Shown one piece after another: positions 7,820-16,871 of a stretch of DNA of 32,462 nucleotides. The notes beneath the pieces are model-generated. The model did no database searches. It was not told where the DNA came from and saw nothing but the letters and a program-made list of their open reading frames with translations. The translations under genes and the position numbers were made by a program. How positions within the stretch are numbered: position 1 is the stretch's first letter; each line of letters starts with the position of its first letter. Source of the stretch: an uncultured Eudoraea sp. (GTDB lineage: Bacteria; Bacteroidota; Bacteroidia; Flavobacteriales; Flavobacteriaceae); NCBI RefSeq assembly GCF_947258525.1, contig NZ_CAMYIP010000217.1, forward strand, positions 1 to 32,462. Direction: 5' to 3'.

Positions 7820-8525
7820 TTACTTTTTCTTTTGTTGAATTACAAAATCCTTTAAATAATCAGGTTCAAAGTAAGCAGTGTTTATAAAGTTCTTAGACTT
7901 AAATTCTTTAAAAGACAGTGAACACATTTCTTTGGCTGAAGGCACAACTGATTCATCAAAAACAAAGTTCGGATGTTTTAATATTTCCCTGCTTTTAATG
8001 GCTCCACTGCCAATAATATATACCCTACCCTGTTGTATGAATTCGTCATACATATTTGGTTGAACCTCCTCTACCCTGGTTTCCCTTATCTGCTTATAAT
8101 CAGCATTAAACACAGCAGAATAAACCTCCATACGCCTGGCATCCAGAACCGGAATCACAATTCCTTCCTTCAGCGTAAGTTGAGATACCATACTTTCTAA
8201 AGTAGAAATTCCTATTAGAGGTATGTCCAGTGCAATACGAAGCTCTTTGGCAGCAGAAACACCTATTCTCCACCCTGTATAAGAACCAGTTCCTTTACTA
8301 ACGGCTATGGCATCCAGGTCAGTAATAGATATTGACGGCTATGGCATCCAGGTCAGTAATAGATATTGAAGCCTCTTCAAGTGCTTCTTTTATAAAATGA
8401 TGTAAGTCTTCAGAATGGGAGTAAGACTTATTATTGGCCTCTTTTAGCGCAATCATACGACCATCTTTTGCAATGCTTACAGAGCAATTTGTGGTCGCCG
8501 TTTCAATGTTCAAAATTATTGCCAT
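7820..8525 (-). pseudogene. tsaB: TsaB, tRNA N6-threonylcarbamoyladenosine (t6A) biosynthesis subunit, frame broken by a 34-bp tandem duplication
   Basis: The N-terminal frame starts at ATG 8523-8525 (MAIILNIETATTNCSVSIAKDG, the typical TsaB ATPase-like start) and stops prematurely near 8319. The C-terminal frame carries SKGTGSYTGWRIGVSAAKEL and PVLDARRMEVYSAVFN, both TsaB hallmarks. A 34-bp unit at 8301-8334 is repeated at 8335-8368. Removing one copy leaves 672 nt, an intact 223-residue TsaB. TsaB partners TsaD and TsaE to attach threonylcarbamoyl to A37 of ANN-decoding tRNAs and is essential or nearly so in most bacteria studied. A truly broken sole copy would therefore be surprising, and an assembly error is the simplest explanation. 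It is transcribed downstream of tolC. Confidence 0.85.
8301..8369. repeat. 34-bp direct tandem duplication inside tsaB
   Basis: Bases 8301-8334 and 8335-8368 are identical, with one further matching base at 8369. The length is not a multiple of three, so the extra copy shifts the frame. Confidence 0.95.
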
Positions 8526-8535
8526 GACTATTGAG

Positions 8536-8567
8536 TAAATATAGAAAGACCTGTTGGGTATAGACAA
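8536..8567 (-). promoter_or_regulatory. possible tsaB promoter
   Basis: On the minus strand, TTG (8565-8567), a 21-nt spacer and TATATTTA (8536-8543, 7 of 8) lie just before the tsaB ATG. The site overlaps the upstream hairpin at 8548-8578, which could serve as terminator for tolC. Confidence 0.35.
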
Positions 8568-8578
8568 CTCAACAGGCC
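8543..8578 (-). terminator. probable terminator after tolC
   Basis: On the minus strand, GGCCTGTTG (8570-8578) pairs with CAACAGGTC (8548-8556): 9 bp with one G-U pair and a 13-nt loop, followed by a short T-rich run. It lies between the tolC stop and the tsaB start. Confidence 0.6.
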
Positions 8579-8600
8579 TAATCTAAAACTTATTTTGTAT

Positions 8601-9941
8601 TTAATCAATTACTATGGGTAAGCCAAAGTAGAATTCCAATACTTTTATTCTAAAAACGTAATCATATTTGGTACGTATTACTTCGGCTTCGGCATTGTCT
8701 AATCTTGCCTGTGCCTGGCTATAATCAAAGGAATTCATAATACCAACATCAAATCTTTCTTTGGAATAATCCAAAGCCAATATTCTGGCCTCCCTGGTCT
8801 TAAGGGCGGCATCATAAGCTTTAGAGCTGTTAACCACATCAACATAAGCCTGATTTATATTGGTTTCCAGATCTAATTTATTTTGTTCCAGATCCAATTC
8901 GGCCTTTTTGACATTAATTTGTGACCGTTTAATATTATTTCTTGTACTCCAGCCATTAAAAACAGGTATATTTATTTGTGCGCCAAAAGCGATACCATCA
9001 TTTATCCATAATTGATCCTTAAAGGGGATTACCTGCCCGGTTATGGGATCTAAAAACTGATCAGAGTATCGGGTATTGTAATTAAAAAATGCACTTAGTG
9101 ATGGATAAGCCGCACCCTTAGCAAGAGCTAAATCTTTCTCAGCCAATTCTACACTGGTCTCAAAAAACTTGGTTTCATACCAATAACTCAAAGCTTTATC
9201 AAAGATAGCCTTCGGTGAATTTTTCAAAATTTCCGCTGCAGGCACCTCAAAATCTACCTCTGAAATATCAAAGTTTTCATAATCCGTGATCTGAAGCAAT
9301 TGTGCTAAACTAATACGGTTTATAAGCACATCATTATCGGCATTGATAATTTGCTGTTCCCGGGTTGCCGCAGTTGCCTCAATTTCCAATAAATCCCCTT
9401 TCGCGACTACACCTGACTCAACTAATTCTCTGGTTCTAATTAAATCCTGTTCTGTAACCGCATAAAGTGCCTTGGCAACTTTTGCAGCTTCCTTACTAGA
9501 CAATATGCTTAAATAGCTGATGGCTACGTTTAATCGAATATCATTAACAAGATCGTCTAGACGATATTTATTTGCTACTGCGTTAAGTTTAGCCCTGTTC
9601 AGTCGGTGTACATTTCTAAGTCCGTCAAATAAAAGTGCGCTAGAGGTAATGCTACCCGAAGAGGTTATTTGAGTAGTGTTCACCGGTTGATTATTGGTAG
9701 GATCAAAAGACAGACCTGTATTGCTTTGGCCATTCAACGCTCCATTCAAATCAGGCAGAAAGGCACCTATAGCATCCGATTTATCAATGGTGGCATTTTC
9801 AAGATCCAATTCGAATTGTTGAATGGAAAGATTATTCTCTACTGCGTATGTAACGCATTCTTCGAGTGTCCATATCTTTTTCTGTGCCATAGTCATACCT
9901 ATCGCGCATAAAACTAAAAGAGCAGTTAGTTTAAATTTCAT
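8601..9941 (-). CDS. TolC-family outer membrane efflux protein
   Basis: The 446-residue protein has a signal peptide (MKFKLTALLVLCAIGMTMAQ) followed by the usual TolC opening WTLEECVTYAVENNLSIQQ. Two long helical and coiled-coil repeats follow (about 40-230 and 255-430), including ELVESGVVAKGDLLEIEA and the matching second-repeat segment KERFDVGIMNSFDYSQAQARLDNAEAE. This internal duplication is characteristic of TolC trimers, which form a channel through the outer membrane and periplasm. It is the last gene of the efflux run, 50 bp after the adaptor gene at 9992, and is the expected exit duct for the two ABC modules upstream. A hairpin after its stop (8543-8578) probably ends the transcript. 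Confidence 0.92.
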   Translation of the reverse strand: MKFKLTALLVLCAIGMTMAQKKIWTLEECVTYAVENNLSIQQFELDLENATIDKSDAIGAFLPDLNGALNGQSNTGLSFDPTNNQPVNTTQITSSGSITSSALLFDGLRNVHRLNRAKLNAVANKYRLDDLVNDIRLNVAISYLSILSSKEAAKVAKALYAVTEQDLIRTRELVESGVVAKGDLLEIEATAATREQQIINADNDVLINRISLAQLLQITDYENFDISEVDFEVPAAEILKNSPKAIFDKALSYWYETKFFETSVELAEKDLALAKGAAYPSLSAFFNYNTRYSDQFLDPITGQVIPFKDQLWINDGIAFGAQINIPVFNGWSTRNNIKRSQINVKKAELDLEQNKLDLETNINQAYVDVVNSSKAYDAALKTREARILALDYSKERFDVGIMNSFDYSQAQARLDNAEAEVIRTKYDYVFRIKVLEFYFGLPIVID

Positions 9942-9991
9942 CTGTCGTTTTTTGATAATTATAATTGATTGACTATACGTTTTAAACTTAA

Positions 9992-11131
9992 TTAGGCCTC
10001 TTCTTCTGTATCTTCCTCTTCATCTTCGCCCTTTTTGATCGGTTCTGTTTTATTCCAGACCTTTACTTCATCTTCTTCTGTTATGCCCGAAATAATTTCC
10101 ACATTAACCCCATCCGAAATTCCTATTTCAACCTCTTTACGCTCAAATTTCTGATCGCCCACAGCTACTTCAACATAGGGTTCATCTGTTTCCTTATCAA
10201 ATTGCAGAAGGGCTTCAGGTATTACCATAACACTATCTTTCTTCTCAAGCACCAGGGATGCGTTAGCACTATATCCTGCCCTGATCATATAATCTCCTTC
10301 AACAACCACATCACCTTCTATTTTAAATTGTACCGCGCCGGATTCCTCTATGCCTTTTGGGGCGATAAATTTAAGCTTTGCTTCAAATTTTTGATCGTCA
10401 ATGGCTCCCAAACTAATTTCGAGGGGCATACCTATCTCTAGTTTTCCCACTTCTCCTTCATCAACTTTTCCTTCAAAAATCATCTTACCTAAATCGGCAA
10501 TCGTAGCTATAGTTGTTCCGTCATTGAAGTTATTACTCTGAATTACCTGATCTCCTTCTCTTACAGGAATTTCCAACAATGTGCCTGCAACGGTTGCCCG
10601 AATATTAGTGTTGGCACTTGTAGATCCGCCCGCAGAACCTCTTCTGATAATAAGATAATCTGAGCGTGCATTATCTAATTCCTGAATTGCCTGGTCATAT
10701 TGCAATTGCAAAGCATTAAAGTCCTGGCTCGATATAACCCCTTTATCAAATAAGGATTTATTCCTTTTGTATTCAATTTCCACATTATTCAATGCAATTT
10801 CTGCATTCCTTACCCTTCCACGGGCCTGATTCAAGGCTTGTTCATTGGGGACCACTTTTATAACAGCAATTAAATCACCGGCCTTAACCTGGGCACCTTC
10901 TTCCAGGTAAATTTTATCAATAATTCCAGAAATCTGAGGTTTGATCTCAATCTCGTCTTCAGGAATTACTTTTCCTGTTGCCACCGTTTTCTTCTCAATA
11001 TCAGAGGTAAATGGTTTTTTAGTTTCGTACGTTATGGCTGATTTACTATTGGATTTTATAAAAAATGCTGCAGCCCACAGTGCTCCAAGCCCTAAAATCC
11101 CAATCAATATATATTTTACAATTTTGTTCAT
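9992..11131 (-). CDS. MacA/HlyD-type periplasmic adaptor, module 2
   Basis: The 379-residue protein has an N-terminal membrane anchor (residues 5-25). A biotinyl-lipoyl-like half follows (KPQISGIIDKIYLEEGAQVK, then AGDLIAVIKVVPN), a coiled-coil hairpin (about 100-155, with LFDKGVISSQDFNALQLQYD), the second lipoyl half (GTLLEIPVREGDQVIQ) and beta-barrel and membrane-proximal domains. The C-terminus is a strongly acidic tail (KKGEDEEEDTEEEA). Adaptors of this kind link an inner-membrane transporter to TolC. It is clearly paralogous to the adaptor at 14456 (shared AGDLIAVIKVVPN/SGDLLARIKVVPN and SNNFNDGTTIATIAD/SNNFNEGTTIAAIAD). It lies 38 bp downstream of the permease gene at 11170. Confidence 0.92.
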   Translation of the reverse strand: MNKIVKYILIGILGLGALWAAAFFIKSNSKSAITYETKKPFTSDIEKKTVATGKVIPEDEIEIKPQISGIIDKIYLEEGAQVKAGDLIAVIKVVPNEQALNQARGRVRNAEIALNNVEIEYKRNKSLFDKGVISSQDFNALQLQYDQAIQELDNARSDYLIIRRGSAGGSTSANTNIRATVAGTLLEIPVREGDQVIQSNNFNDGTTIATIADLGKMIFEGKVDEGEVGKLEIGMPLEISLGAIDDQKFEAKLKFIAPKGIEESGAVQFKIEGDVVVEGDYMIRAGYSANASLVLEKKDSVMVIPEALLQFDKETDEPYVEVAVGDQKFERKEVEIGISDGVNVEIISGITEEDEVKVWNKTEPIKKGEDEEEDTEEEA

Positions 11132-11169
11132 CTTAATCTATTGTGTTAGTATCTAGTTAATGGTTTTGT

Positions 11170-12441
11170 TTATTCTTCTCTTAGTGCATCAATAGGCTTA
11201 ATACTCACAGCCCGCTGTGCGGGAATTGAACCAATTAGTGTTCCCAGTATTATCATTATGGCTAAGGCTCCCAGGACAAAAGGTATAGGAACCGTAGGAT
11301 TGGTATATGGAAAATTAATATCCTTAGTCAGGTTATTGATCAAACTTAATACACCGGCTCCTAATATGATCCCAACAATTCCTGCAATCATTGTTAGGAA
11401 TACAGATTCTAATATTATCAGTGAACGGACTTCCCTGGGTGTAGCGCCTAATGCGCGGCGAATGCCTAATTCTTTAGTACGTTCCTTTACAGATATCAAC
11501 AGTATATTACCAATACCTATAACCCCTGCCAGAATAGTTACTACTCCAACAATTAAGGATAAAAAGGTAATCCCGTCCGCAAAACCCATAATTTTACTAA
11601 ATATTTCACCAAGATTAAAGGCTCCAAAAGCGCGTTCGTCTTCCGGATGTACTTGATGTATACTTCTTAAAACGGATTTAATATCTTTTTCTACCTGAAT
11701 AACATCAGCATCATCATACGCAGCAATTGTAAAAAACTGAGAATTATCTCCGGTATTATAAAGCTTTTTGAAAGTACTAAAGGGAATGTAGATATCTCCA
11801 TCCGTCCCAAATGGAGTCGTCTGTGTAAATTTATGCACTCCAACTACCTGAAAATAAACATTCTCAACCCTAATATATCCTCCTATGGGATCTTCATCTT
11901 TATCAAATAACTCCTGTTGCGTACGCTCACCGATAACACAAACTTTTCTTGACTGTGCAATATCTTCATCGTTAATGAACCTTCCGTTGTCATAAATTTT
12001 TTGGGTCGCGATCTTTGCTATTTCAGGAAAATAACCATATACCGCATAACTATTGGATTTAATTCCCCGTACTGTCAAAGCAGATGCTCCTCCAAAAGCA
12101 CCTCTCGTATTCACCGGGGCAATATATTGTATTTCGGGAATTCGATTTTTTAGGACCGTTGCATCCTGGACTTTTAGTCGTAACTGTCTTCCGGTTTTAA
12201 AACCTGCATAGGGTATACTGGTACTTTGAGACCATGCCCATATACTGTTTTTAGCAACTGTTTCGAAGTTCTTTTCAAATCCGTTATCCATTCCTTTAGC
12301 AGCCCCAGCCAGGGCGATATAGATAAAAATACCCCATAAAACACCTATAACAGTAATAATAGTCCTGGTCTTGTTCTTTCCGATAGATCCGAAAATTTCC
12401 TGCCAGGTATTTTTGTCAAAAAGAAATCGAATACTATTCAT
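11170..12441 (-). CDS. MacB/FtsX-type ABC transporter permease, module 2 type B
   Basis: The 423-residue protein has the MacB-like layout without a fused ATPase: one N-terminal membrane segment (about 25-50), a large periplasmic domain (about 55-285), then three C-terminal membrane segments. Family motifs are GIGNILLISVKERTKELGIRRALGATPREV in the FtsX domain (positions about 318-347) and the terminal IPAQRAVSIKPIDALREE. Such permeases use ATP hydrolysis in the cytoplasm to drive movements of the periplasmic domain (mechanotransmission), pushing substrates into a TolC duct rather than across the inner membrane. Its start overlaps the preceding permease gene by 8 bp, suggesting translational coupling and a heterodimer of the two. 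Confidence 0.92.
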   Translation of the reverse strand: MNSIRFLFDKNTWQEIFGSIGKNKTRTIITVIGVLWGIFIYIALAGAAKGMDNGFEKNFETVAKNSIWAWSQSTSIPYAGFKTGRQLRLKVQDATVLKNRIPEIQYIAPVNTRGAFGGASALTVRGIKSNSYAVYGYFPEIAKIATQKIYDNGRFINDEDIAQSRKVCVIGERTQQELFDKDEDPIGGYIRVENVYFQVVGVHKFTQTTPFGTDGDIYIPFSTFKKLYNTGDNSQFFTIAAYDDADVIQVEKDIKSVLRSIHQVHPEDERAFGAFNLGEIFSKIMGFADGITFLSLIVGVVTILAGVIGIGNILLISVKERTKELGIRRALGATPREVRSLIILESVFLTMIAGIVGIILGAGVLSLINNLTKDINFPYTNPTVPIPFVLGALAIMIILGTLIGSIPAQRAVSIKPIDALREE

Positions 12442-13666
12442 CTCGTAATGCTACTATAGGTTTAATGCGAGCTGCTCTTTTGGCCGGAATATATCCTGCA
12501 ATTGCCCCAAATAATATTAAAACAAGAGTTGCAATTATTGCCACGGCAGTATTTATATATGGATTTGTTATGAAATAATCTTCAGCCAAAGTCTCTCCTA
12601 AAGAGGATAGCAGGGCAATGCCAATTAACATCCCCGTAAACCCGGATACAGTTGTGATAAAAACCGATTCAAGTAAAATTGTACTAATTACGGCCTTTGG
12701 AGTGGCACCTAAGGCTTTTCGTATTCCTAATTCCTTTGTCCGCTCCTTAACCACAAACACCATAATATTGCTAATTCCAATTATACCGGCTATTATTGTC
12801 CCAAAAGCCACAAAAGCCACGATAATTTGTAATACACGAGCAAATTGCTGATTTTGTTGTAATTGATCTGCAACATTTCTGATGAAAATTCCATTTTGAT
12901 CGTCTGGACTTATAAATTTCTTATCCTTAAGAAACTTATCCAAATTACGTTCAAACGCCATGGCACCCAAATAACCCATTTCAGGTTTAAAGGCCACAAC
13001 TATCTGGTCTATTTTATCTGTATTTTTTTCAATTAGTTGCAAGGTAGTATAAGGGATATATATACCACGTTCTTCTCTATCGCCACCATCATCCTGAAAA
13101 ACACCTATGACTTTAAAAACACTTCCACCAACATCCACGTATTTACCAATAGCATTTCTTCCTTCAAACAGGTCCTGTTCCACTAATCGCCCAATCACAG
13201 CATGTTTTGTCTTATTTTTAATATCCTCCACATTCAAGTACCGACCTTTCATTATAATGGTCTTTTCAGCGAATTGGTGACCCCAATCTACCCCGGTAGT
13301 GTTATAATTGTCCGATTCTTCCTTATATTTTACTAACCTGCTCCTGGTAATTCGTGGGGTTACATAATCCAGAAACATTGGAAAATTTTTCTTAATATCT
13401 GCCAGATCACTATTTTCAAATTCAATGCGCCTGGATGATTTATATCCCTTATATGGGATTGTAGTTTTTCCGGGAAAGAAATAAAGTACGTTGGTGGCAT
13501 CTTCCTGGAAAAATTTGTCAAAGGTGTTAATTAAGCCGTTTCCAAGACCAAAAAGAGAGACAAAAATTAATATCCCAAGAGCCACTGTAAAACCTGAAAG
13601 AAAGGTTCTAAGTTTATTTTTTTGAATAGTCTCAAATATTTCGTTCCAGGTGTCTCTGCTAAACAT
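12434..13666 (-). CDS. MacB/FtsX-type ABC transporter permease, module 2 type A
   Basis: This 410-residue permease has an N-terminal cytoplasmic helix (MFSRDTWNEIFETIQKNKLR), a membrane segment at about 20-45, a periplasmic domain and three C-terminal membrane segments. The motifs are GISNIMVFVVKERTKELG and the end YIPAKRAARIKPIVALRDE. It is most similar to the permease at 16872 (shared TIQKNKLRTFLSGFTVA/TIRKNKLRTFLTGLSVA). It overlaps the ATPase gene upstream and the type B permease downstream by 8 bp each, so the three proteins are probably made together and assembled into one transporter. The substrate cannot be told from the sequence. Confidence 0.92.
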   Translation of the reverse strand: MFSRDTWNEIFETIQKNKLRTFLSGFTVALGILIFVSLFGLGNGLINTFDKFFQEDATNVLYFFPGKTTIPYKGYKSSRRIEFENSDLADIKKNFPMFLDYVTPRITRSRLVKYKEESDNYNTTGVDWGHQFAEKTIIMKGRYLNVEDIKNKTKHAVIGRLVEQDLFEGRNAIGKYVDVGGSVFKVIGVFQDDGGDREERGIYIPYTTLQLIEKNTDKIDQIVVAFKPEMGYLGAMAFERNLDKFLKDKKFISPDDQNGIFIRNVADQLQQNQQFARVLQIIVAFVAFGTIIAGIIGISNIMVFVVKERTKELGIRKALGATPKAVISTILLESVFITTVSGFTGMLIGIALLSSLGETLAEDYFITNPYINTAVAIIATLVLILFGAIAGYIPAKRAARIKPIVALRDE

Positions 13667-14360
13667 ACTCTGATGCTCTTACTTGCTTTACTTTTTTATC
13701 TTCAACTATAACTCCATCTTTAAGGTAAACGATCCTTTTACACATATGAGCTATATCATCTTCGTGCGTTACAACTAAAATTGTATTTCCCTGGTCATTA
13801 ATCTTCTGTATTAAATCCATAACCTCATAAGATGTTGTGCTATCCAGGGCTCCTGTTGGTTCATCAGCAAGAAGTACTTTTGGTTCCGAAGCCATAGCTC
13901 TGGCAATGGCAACTCTTTGATTCTGGCCACCTGAAAGTTCACTGGGTAAATGAGTAGCCCACTCTTTCAGACCAACCTGTTCCAGGTATTTCAAAGCCCT
14001 TGCCTGCCTTTCCTTTCTGGGAACTCTCTGATAGTATAAAGGCAAGGCAACATTTTCAAGCGCACTTTTGTAATTGATAAGGTTAAATGACTGAAAAACA
14101 AATCCCAAAAATTTATTGCGATAATTAGCAGCCTTGGTCTCATTAAGATTTTTTATGGGTACCCCATCCAGTGTGTATTCACCCGAATCGGCTACATCCA
14201 ACATCCCCAGAATATTTAACAGGGTGGATTTGCCGGAACCGGATGATCCCATAATTGCAACTAATTCTCCTTCTTCAACGGTGAAATTGATACCCTTTAG
14301 AACATGCAGGGCATTGCTACCCATTTTATAGGATTTGTGTAAATCTTTTATTTCAATCAT
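13659..14360 (-). CDS. ABC transporter ATP-binding protein, MacB/LolD type
   Basis: The 233 residues form a complete nucleotide-binding domain: Walker A GSSGSGKST (38-46), Q-loop FVFQSFNL (87-94), signature LSGGQ (142-146), Walker B VLLADEPTG (162-170) and switch His199. The family is that of LolD, FtsE and MacB ATPases, which power FtsX-like permeases. It is the only ATPase gene in the eight-gene efflux run, although there are four permease genes. It overlaps the type A permease at 12434 by 8 bp. Upstream, a 95-bp gap with repeated GTTNAAA words separates it from the module 1 adaptor, so it may also have its own promoter. It could serve both permease pairs; that is inference. Confidence 0.94.
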   Translation of the reverse strand: MIEIKDLHKSYKMGSNALHVLKGINFTVEEGELVAIMGSSGSGKSTLLNILGMLDVADSGEYTLDGVPIKNLNETKAANYRNKFLGFVFQSFNLINYKSALENVALPLYYQRVPRKERQARALKYLEQVGLKEWATHLPSELSGGQNQRVAIARAMASEPKVLLADEPTGALDSTTSYEVMDLIQKINDQGNTILVVTHEDDIAHMCKRIVYLKDGVIVEDKKVKQVRASEYV

Positions 14361-14413
14361 GGTTAGTGTCTTAAGTTATAACTATTCAAACCCGGTAATA
14401 GGACAGGCAAGTT

Positions 14414-14454
14414 GTTAAAATGTTACAAATAATGTTCAAAATATTTTGTTAAAA
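14414..14454 (+). repeat. four GTTNAAA-like words in the gap before the ATPase gene
   Basis: GTTAAAA (14414), GTTACAA (14422), GTTCAAA (14434) and GTTAAAA (14448) recur with spacings of 8, 12 and 14 bp. Related words GTTACAG (18182) and GTTAAAA (18207) occur upstream of the first efflux gene at 18116. They may be binding sites of a shared regulator. AT-rich chance repetition is the alternative. Confidence 0.3.
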
Positions 14455-14455
14455 G

Positions 14456-15568
14456 CTAGCCTCCAAACTCATCTGGCTTTACTTCATTCCATACTTTTAT
14501 CTCATCTTCTTCTTCCAGACCGGATTTCACTTCTACGTAAATTCCATCACTTATCCCCAGTTCCACATCCCTTCTCTCAAATTGCTGATCCCCGGTAGCA
14601 ATTTCCAAAAATGGCTTTTTGGTTTCAGGGTCAAATTGAACCAATGCTTCTTTTATAGAAAGAACACTATCTGCCCTATCCAGAATTATGGAAGCATTTG
14701 CACTGAGACCTGCGCGTATAAATACAGAATCTTGTTTCTTCAAGGTTCCTTTAATTTCGAATTGAATAGCTCCGTTTTCCTCGTTGCCCTTTGGGGCTAT
14801 ATAATCGAGAATAGCATCAAAAGTTATATTTTCAAGAGCTCCTACAGTAATTTCCAAAGGGAGATCTTCCCTTATCTTTCCCACCTCAGATTCATCTACT
14901 TTTCCTTCAAATATCATTTTATCCACATCTGCTATGGCTGCAATAGTAGTACCTTCATTGAAATTATTACTCTCAATTACCTGATTGCCCACTTCTACCG
15001 GTACTTCCAATACCATTCCGGTCACCGTAGACCTGATCATGGTATTTGCAGAATTACCAAAACCTCTGGTGGTGCCCGTTTTAACTATATCATACCTTTT
15101 ATTTGCGGCACTATAGGACTGCTTAGCCTGGTCATAACTTACCTGTGCTCTTTCCAGATCAACTTTTGAAATTACCCCTTTGTTAAAAAGATTACTCTGC
15201 CGATCAAAATTCCGCCGTTGATCATCCAAGGATATTTTAGCCTCATCAATACTGTTCTTAGCATCATTAAGAGCATTAAGGTTTGGAACCACCTTTATTC
15301 TTGCCAATAGGTCACCGGATTTGACAAAATCTCCCCCTTCAACAAAAATTTCCTCAATAACTCCCGAAATATTGGGCTTTATAAGTACTTCTTCTAAAGG
15401 CAAAATACTGCCGGTGGCCACTGTTTTTTTTATAATAGTTTGTGTAGAGGGTTTCTCTGTTTCATAAACAATAGGATCTTGTTCATTCTTTTGATAGAGG
15501 TAGAACATAGCTCCTCCAAAAGCCACAAAAATGACAATTAGAATGATGATAGTTACTGACTTTTTCAT
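14456..15568 (-). CDS. MacA/HlyD-type periplasmic adaptor, module 1
   Basis: The 370-residue adaptor has an N-terminal anchor (residues 5-25). Two lipoyl halves (NISGVIEEIFVEGGDFVKSG and GMVLEVPVEVGNQVIE) flank a coiled-coil hairpin (about 95-155, LFNKGVISKVDLERAQVSYD). Beta-barrel domains follow and the chain ends EEEDEIKVWNEVKPDEFGG. It lacks the extended acidic tail of its paralog at 9992. It sits 31 bp after the permease at 15600, closing module 1. No TolC or ATPase gene lies within this module, so it probably uses those of module 2 or others elsewhere. Confidence 0.92.
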   Translation of the reverse strand: MKKSVTIIILIVIFVAFGGAMFYLYQKNEQDPIVYETEKPSTQTIIKKTVATGSILPLEEVLIKPNISGVIEEIFVEGGDFVKSGDLLARIKVVPNLNALNDAKNSIDEAKISLDDQRRNFDRQSNLFNKGVISKVDLERAQVSYDQAKQSYSAANKRYDIVKTGTTRGFGNSANTMIRSTVTGMVLEVPVEVGNQVIESNNFNEGTTIAAIADVDKMIFEGKVDESEVGKIREDLPLEITVGALENITFDAILDYIAPKGNEENGAIQFEIKGTLKKQDSVFIRAGLSANASIILDRADSVLSIKEALVQFDPETKKPFLEIATGDQQFERRDVELGISDGIYVEVKSGLEEEDEIKVWNEVKPDEFGG

Positions 15569-15599
15569 TTTTATAGTTTTAATGATTGATGTTTCAAAT

Positions 15600-16859
15600 T
15601 TATTCTGCTCTTAAGGCATCTATTGGCTTTACCTTTATTGCACTTTGAGCCGGTATAAAGCCTGCCATTAAACCGGATAATACCAGGATTAACAGCGCAA
15701 TTGTAACTACGCCCAGGCTAACACTTGGATTCAGAAACATATCTACCGGACCATTAGCATCTAACAGGGCGTTAACTCCATAAATAAATAAAGCTCCAAT
15801 AATAATACCCGCCATACCGGAAACTATGGTCAGAAAAACAGACTCCATAAGAATCTGCTTTTTAATAGACCAGGGGTCCTCTCCCAATGCCCTGCGTATC
15901 CCTATTTCCTTAGTCCTTTCCTTAACGACAATCAACATAATATTACTCACTCCGATTATACCGGATAACAATACCAAAATACCCACAAAATAAGCTATAA
16001 AACTCATTGCTCCGAACAGACTTTCTACTCTGTTATACTGCTCATACAGATCAAAATAACCAACAGCCCTGGTATCATCCGGATGGATTTTATGCCTCGT
16101 TTTCATTAAATTGACAATATCCTCTTTTAGGCCGGAAATGGAGGCTCCGTCATTGGCTGTAATAGCCATCCAACCAACGTCATTACCCATATTAAATGCT
16201 TGCGAAAATGAAGTAAAGGGTACATATATTTCTTTTTGGGCTTCCTCTCCATCCCCATCATTACTATTCTTCTTATAAGTACCCACTACCATAAAATTTA
16301 CACCTTGTATCTTAATATAACTACCTATGACCTCCTCTTCCTTATCATATAGTTCATTTCTAACTCCGGCACCTATAATAGCAATTTTCCGTTTTTCCTG
16401 TATGTCGTTCTGGTTTATAAAGCGACCTTCAGTAATGGTCATAGGATCCTGGTTAATAATCTCAGGATAGTCACCATAAACGTTGTATGCTCCGGTATTT
16501 AAACCTCTTACCACATTATTGTCATTCCCAAATCCTCCTAATTGATTTCTTGGTGATATAAACCGTAAATTGGGGATATTATCATTTATACTCCTGACAT
16601 CTTCAACCTTAAATCGAAATCTTCTTCCAATGGGTAAGCCCATATTTGCCTTTGTAGTACTGCGTGTCCACATAAACATGGTATTCGTTGCAATATCTCC
16701 AAAATCTGCTTTTATGCCATTTTCCAGGCCTTTCCCCGCAGACAGTAAAATTATCAGAATGAGTATCCCCCAAAAAACTCCAAAAGCCGTAAGTACGGTT
16801 CTGAACCAGTTTGTGGTCAGTACTTCTAATATTTCTTGCCATCGATCTCTATTAAACAT
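15600..16859 (-). CDS. MacB/FtsX-type ABC transporter permease, module 1 type B
   Basis: This 419-residue permease has an N-terminal membrane segment (about 20-45, TAFGVFWGILILIILLSAGK), a periplasmic domain (about 50-285) and three C-terminal membrane segments. The motifs are GVSNIMLIVVKERTKEIG and the terminal FIPAQSAIKVKPIDALRAE. The pattern GVFWGILI matches GVLWGIFI of the permease at 11170, which marks both as type B. It follows the type A permease at 16872 by 12 bp and precedes the adaptor by 31 bp, so all three are probably one transcript. Without a fused or adjacent ATPase it must borrow one. Confidence 0.92.
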   Translation of the reverse strand: MFNRDRWQEILEVLTTNWFRTVLTAFGVFWGILILIILLSAGKGLENGIKADFGDIATNTMFMWTRSTTKANMGLPIGRRFRFKVEDVRSINDNIPNLRFISPRNQLGGFGNDNNVVRGLNTGAYNVYGDYPEIINQDPMTITEGRFINQNDIQEKRKIAIIGAGVRNELYDKEEEVIGSYIKIQGVNFMVVGTYKKNSNDGDGEEAQKEIYVPFTSFSQAFNMGNDVGWMAITANDGASISGLKEDIVNLMKTRHKIHPDDTRAVGYFDLYEQYNRVESLFGAMSFIAYFVGILVLLSGIIGVSNIMLIVVKERTKEIGIRRALGEDPWSIKKQILMESVFLTIVSGMAGIIIGALFIYGVNALLDANGPVDMFLNPSVSLGVVTIALLILVLSGLMAGFIPAQSAIKVKPIDALRAE

Positions 16860-16871
16860 AATTCCGATATT

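Noticed and set aside
8301-8369. CRISPR-like or mobile-element repeat
   Set aside because: There are only two directly adjacent copies without spacers or associated genes; both copies are tsaB coding sequence.
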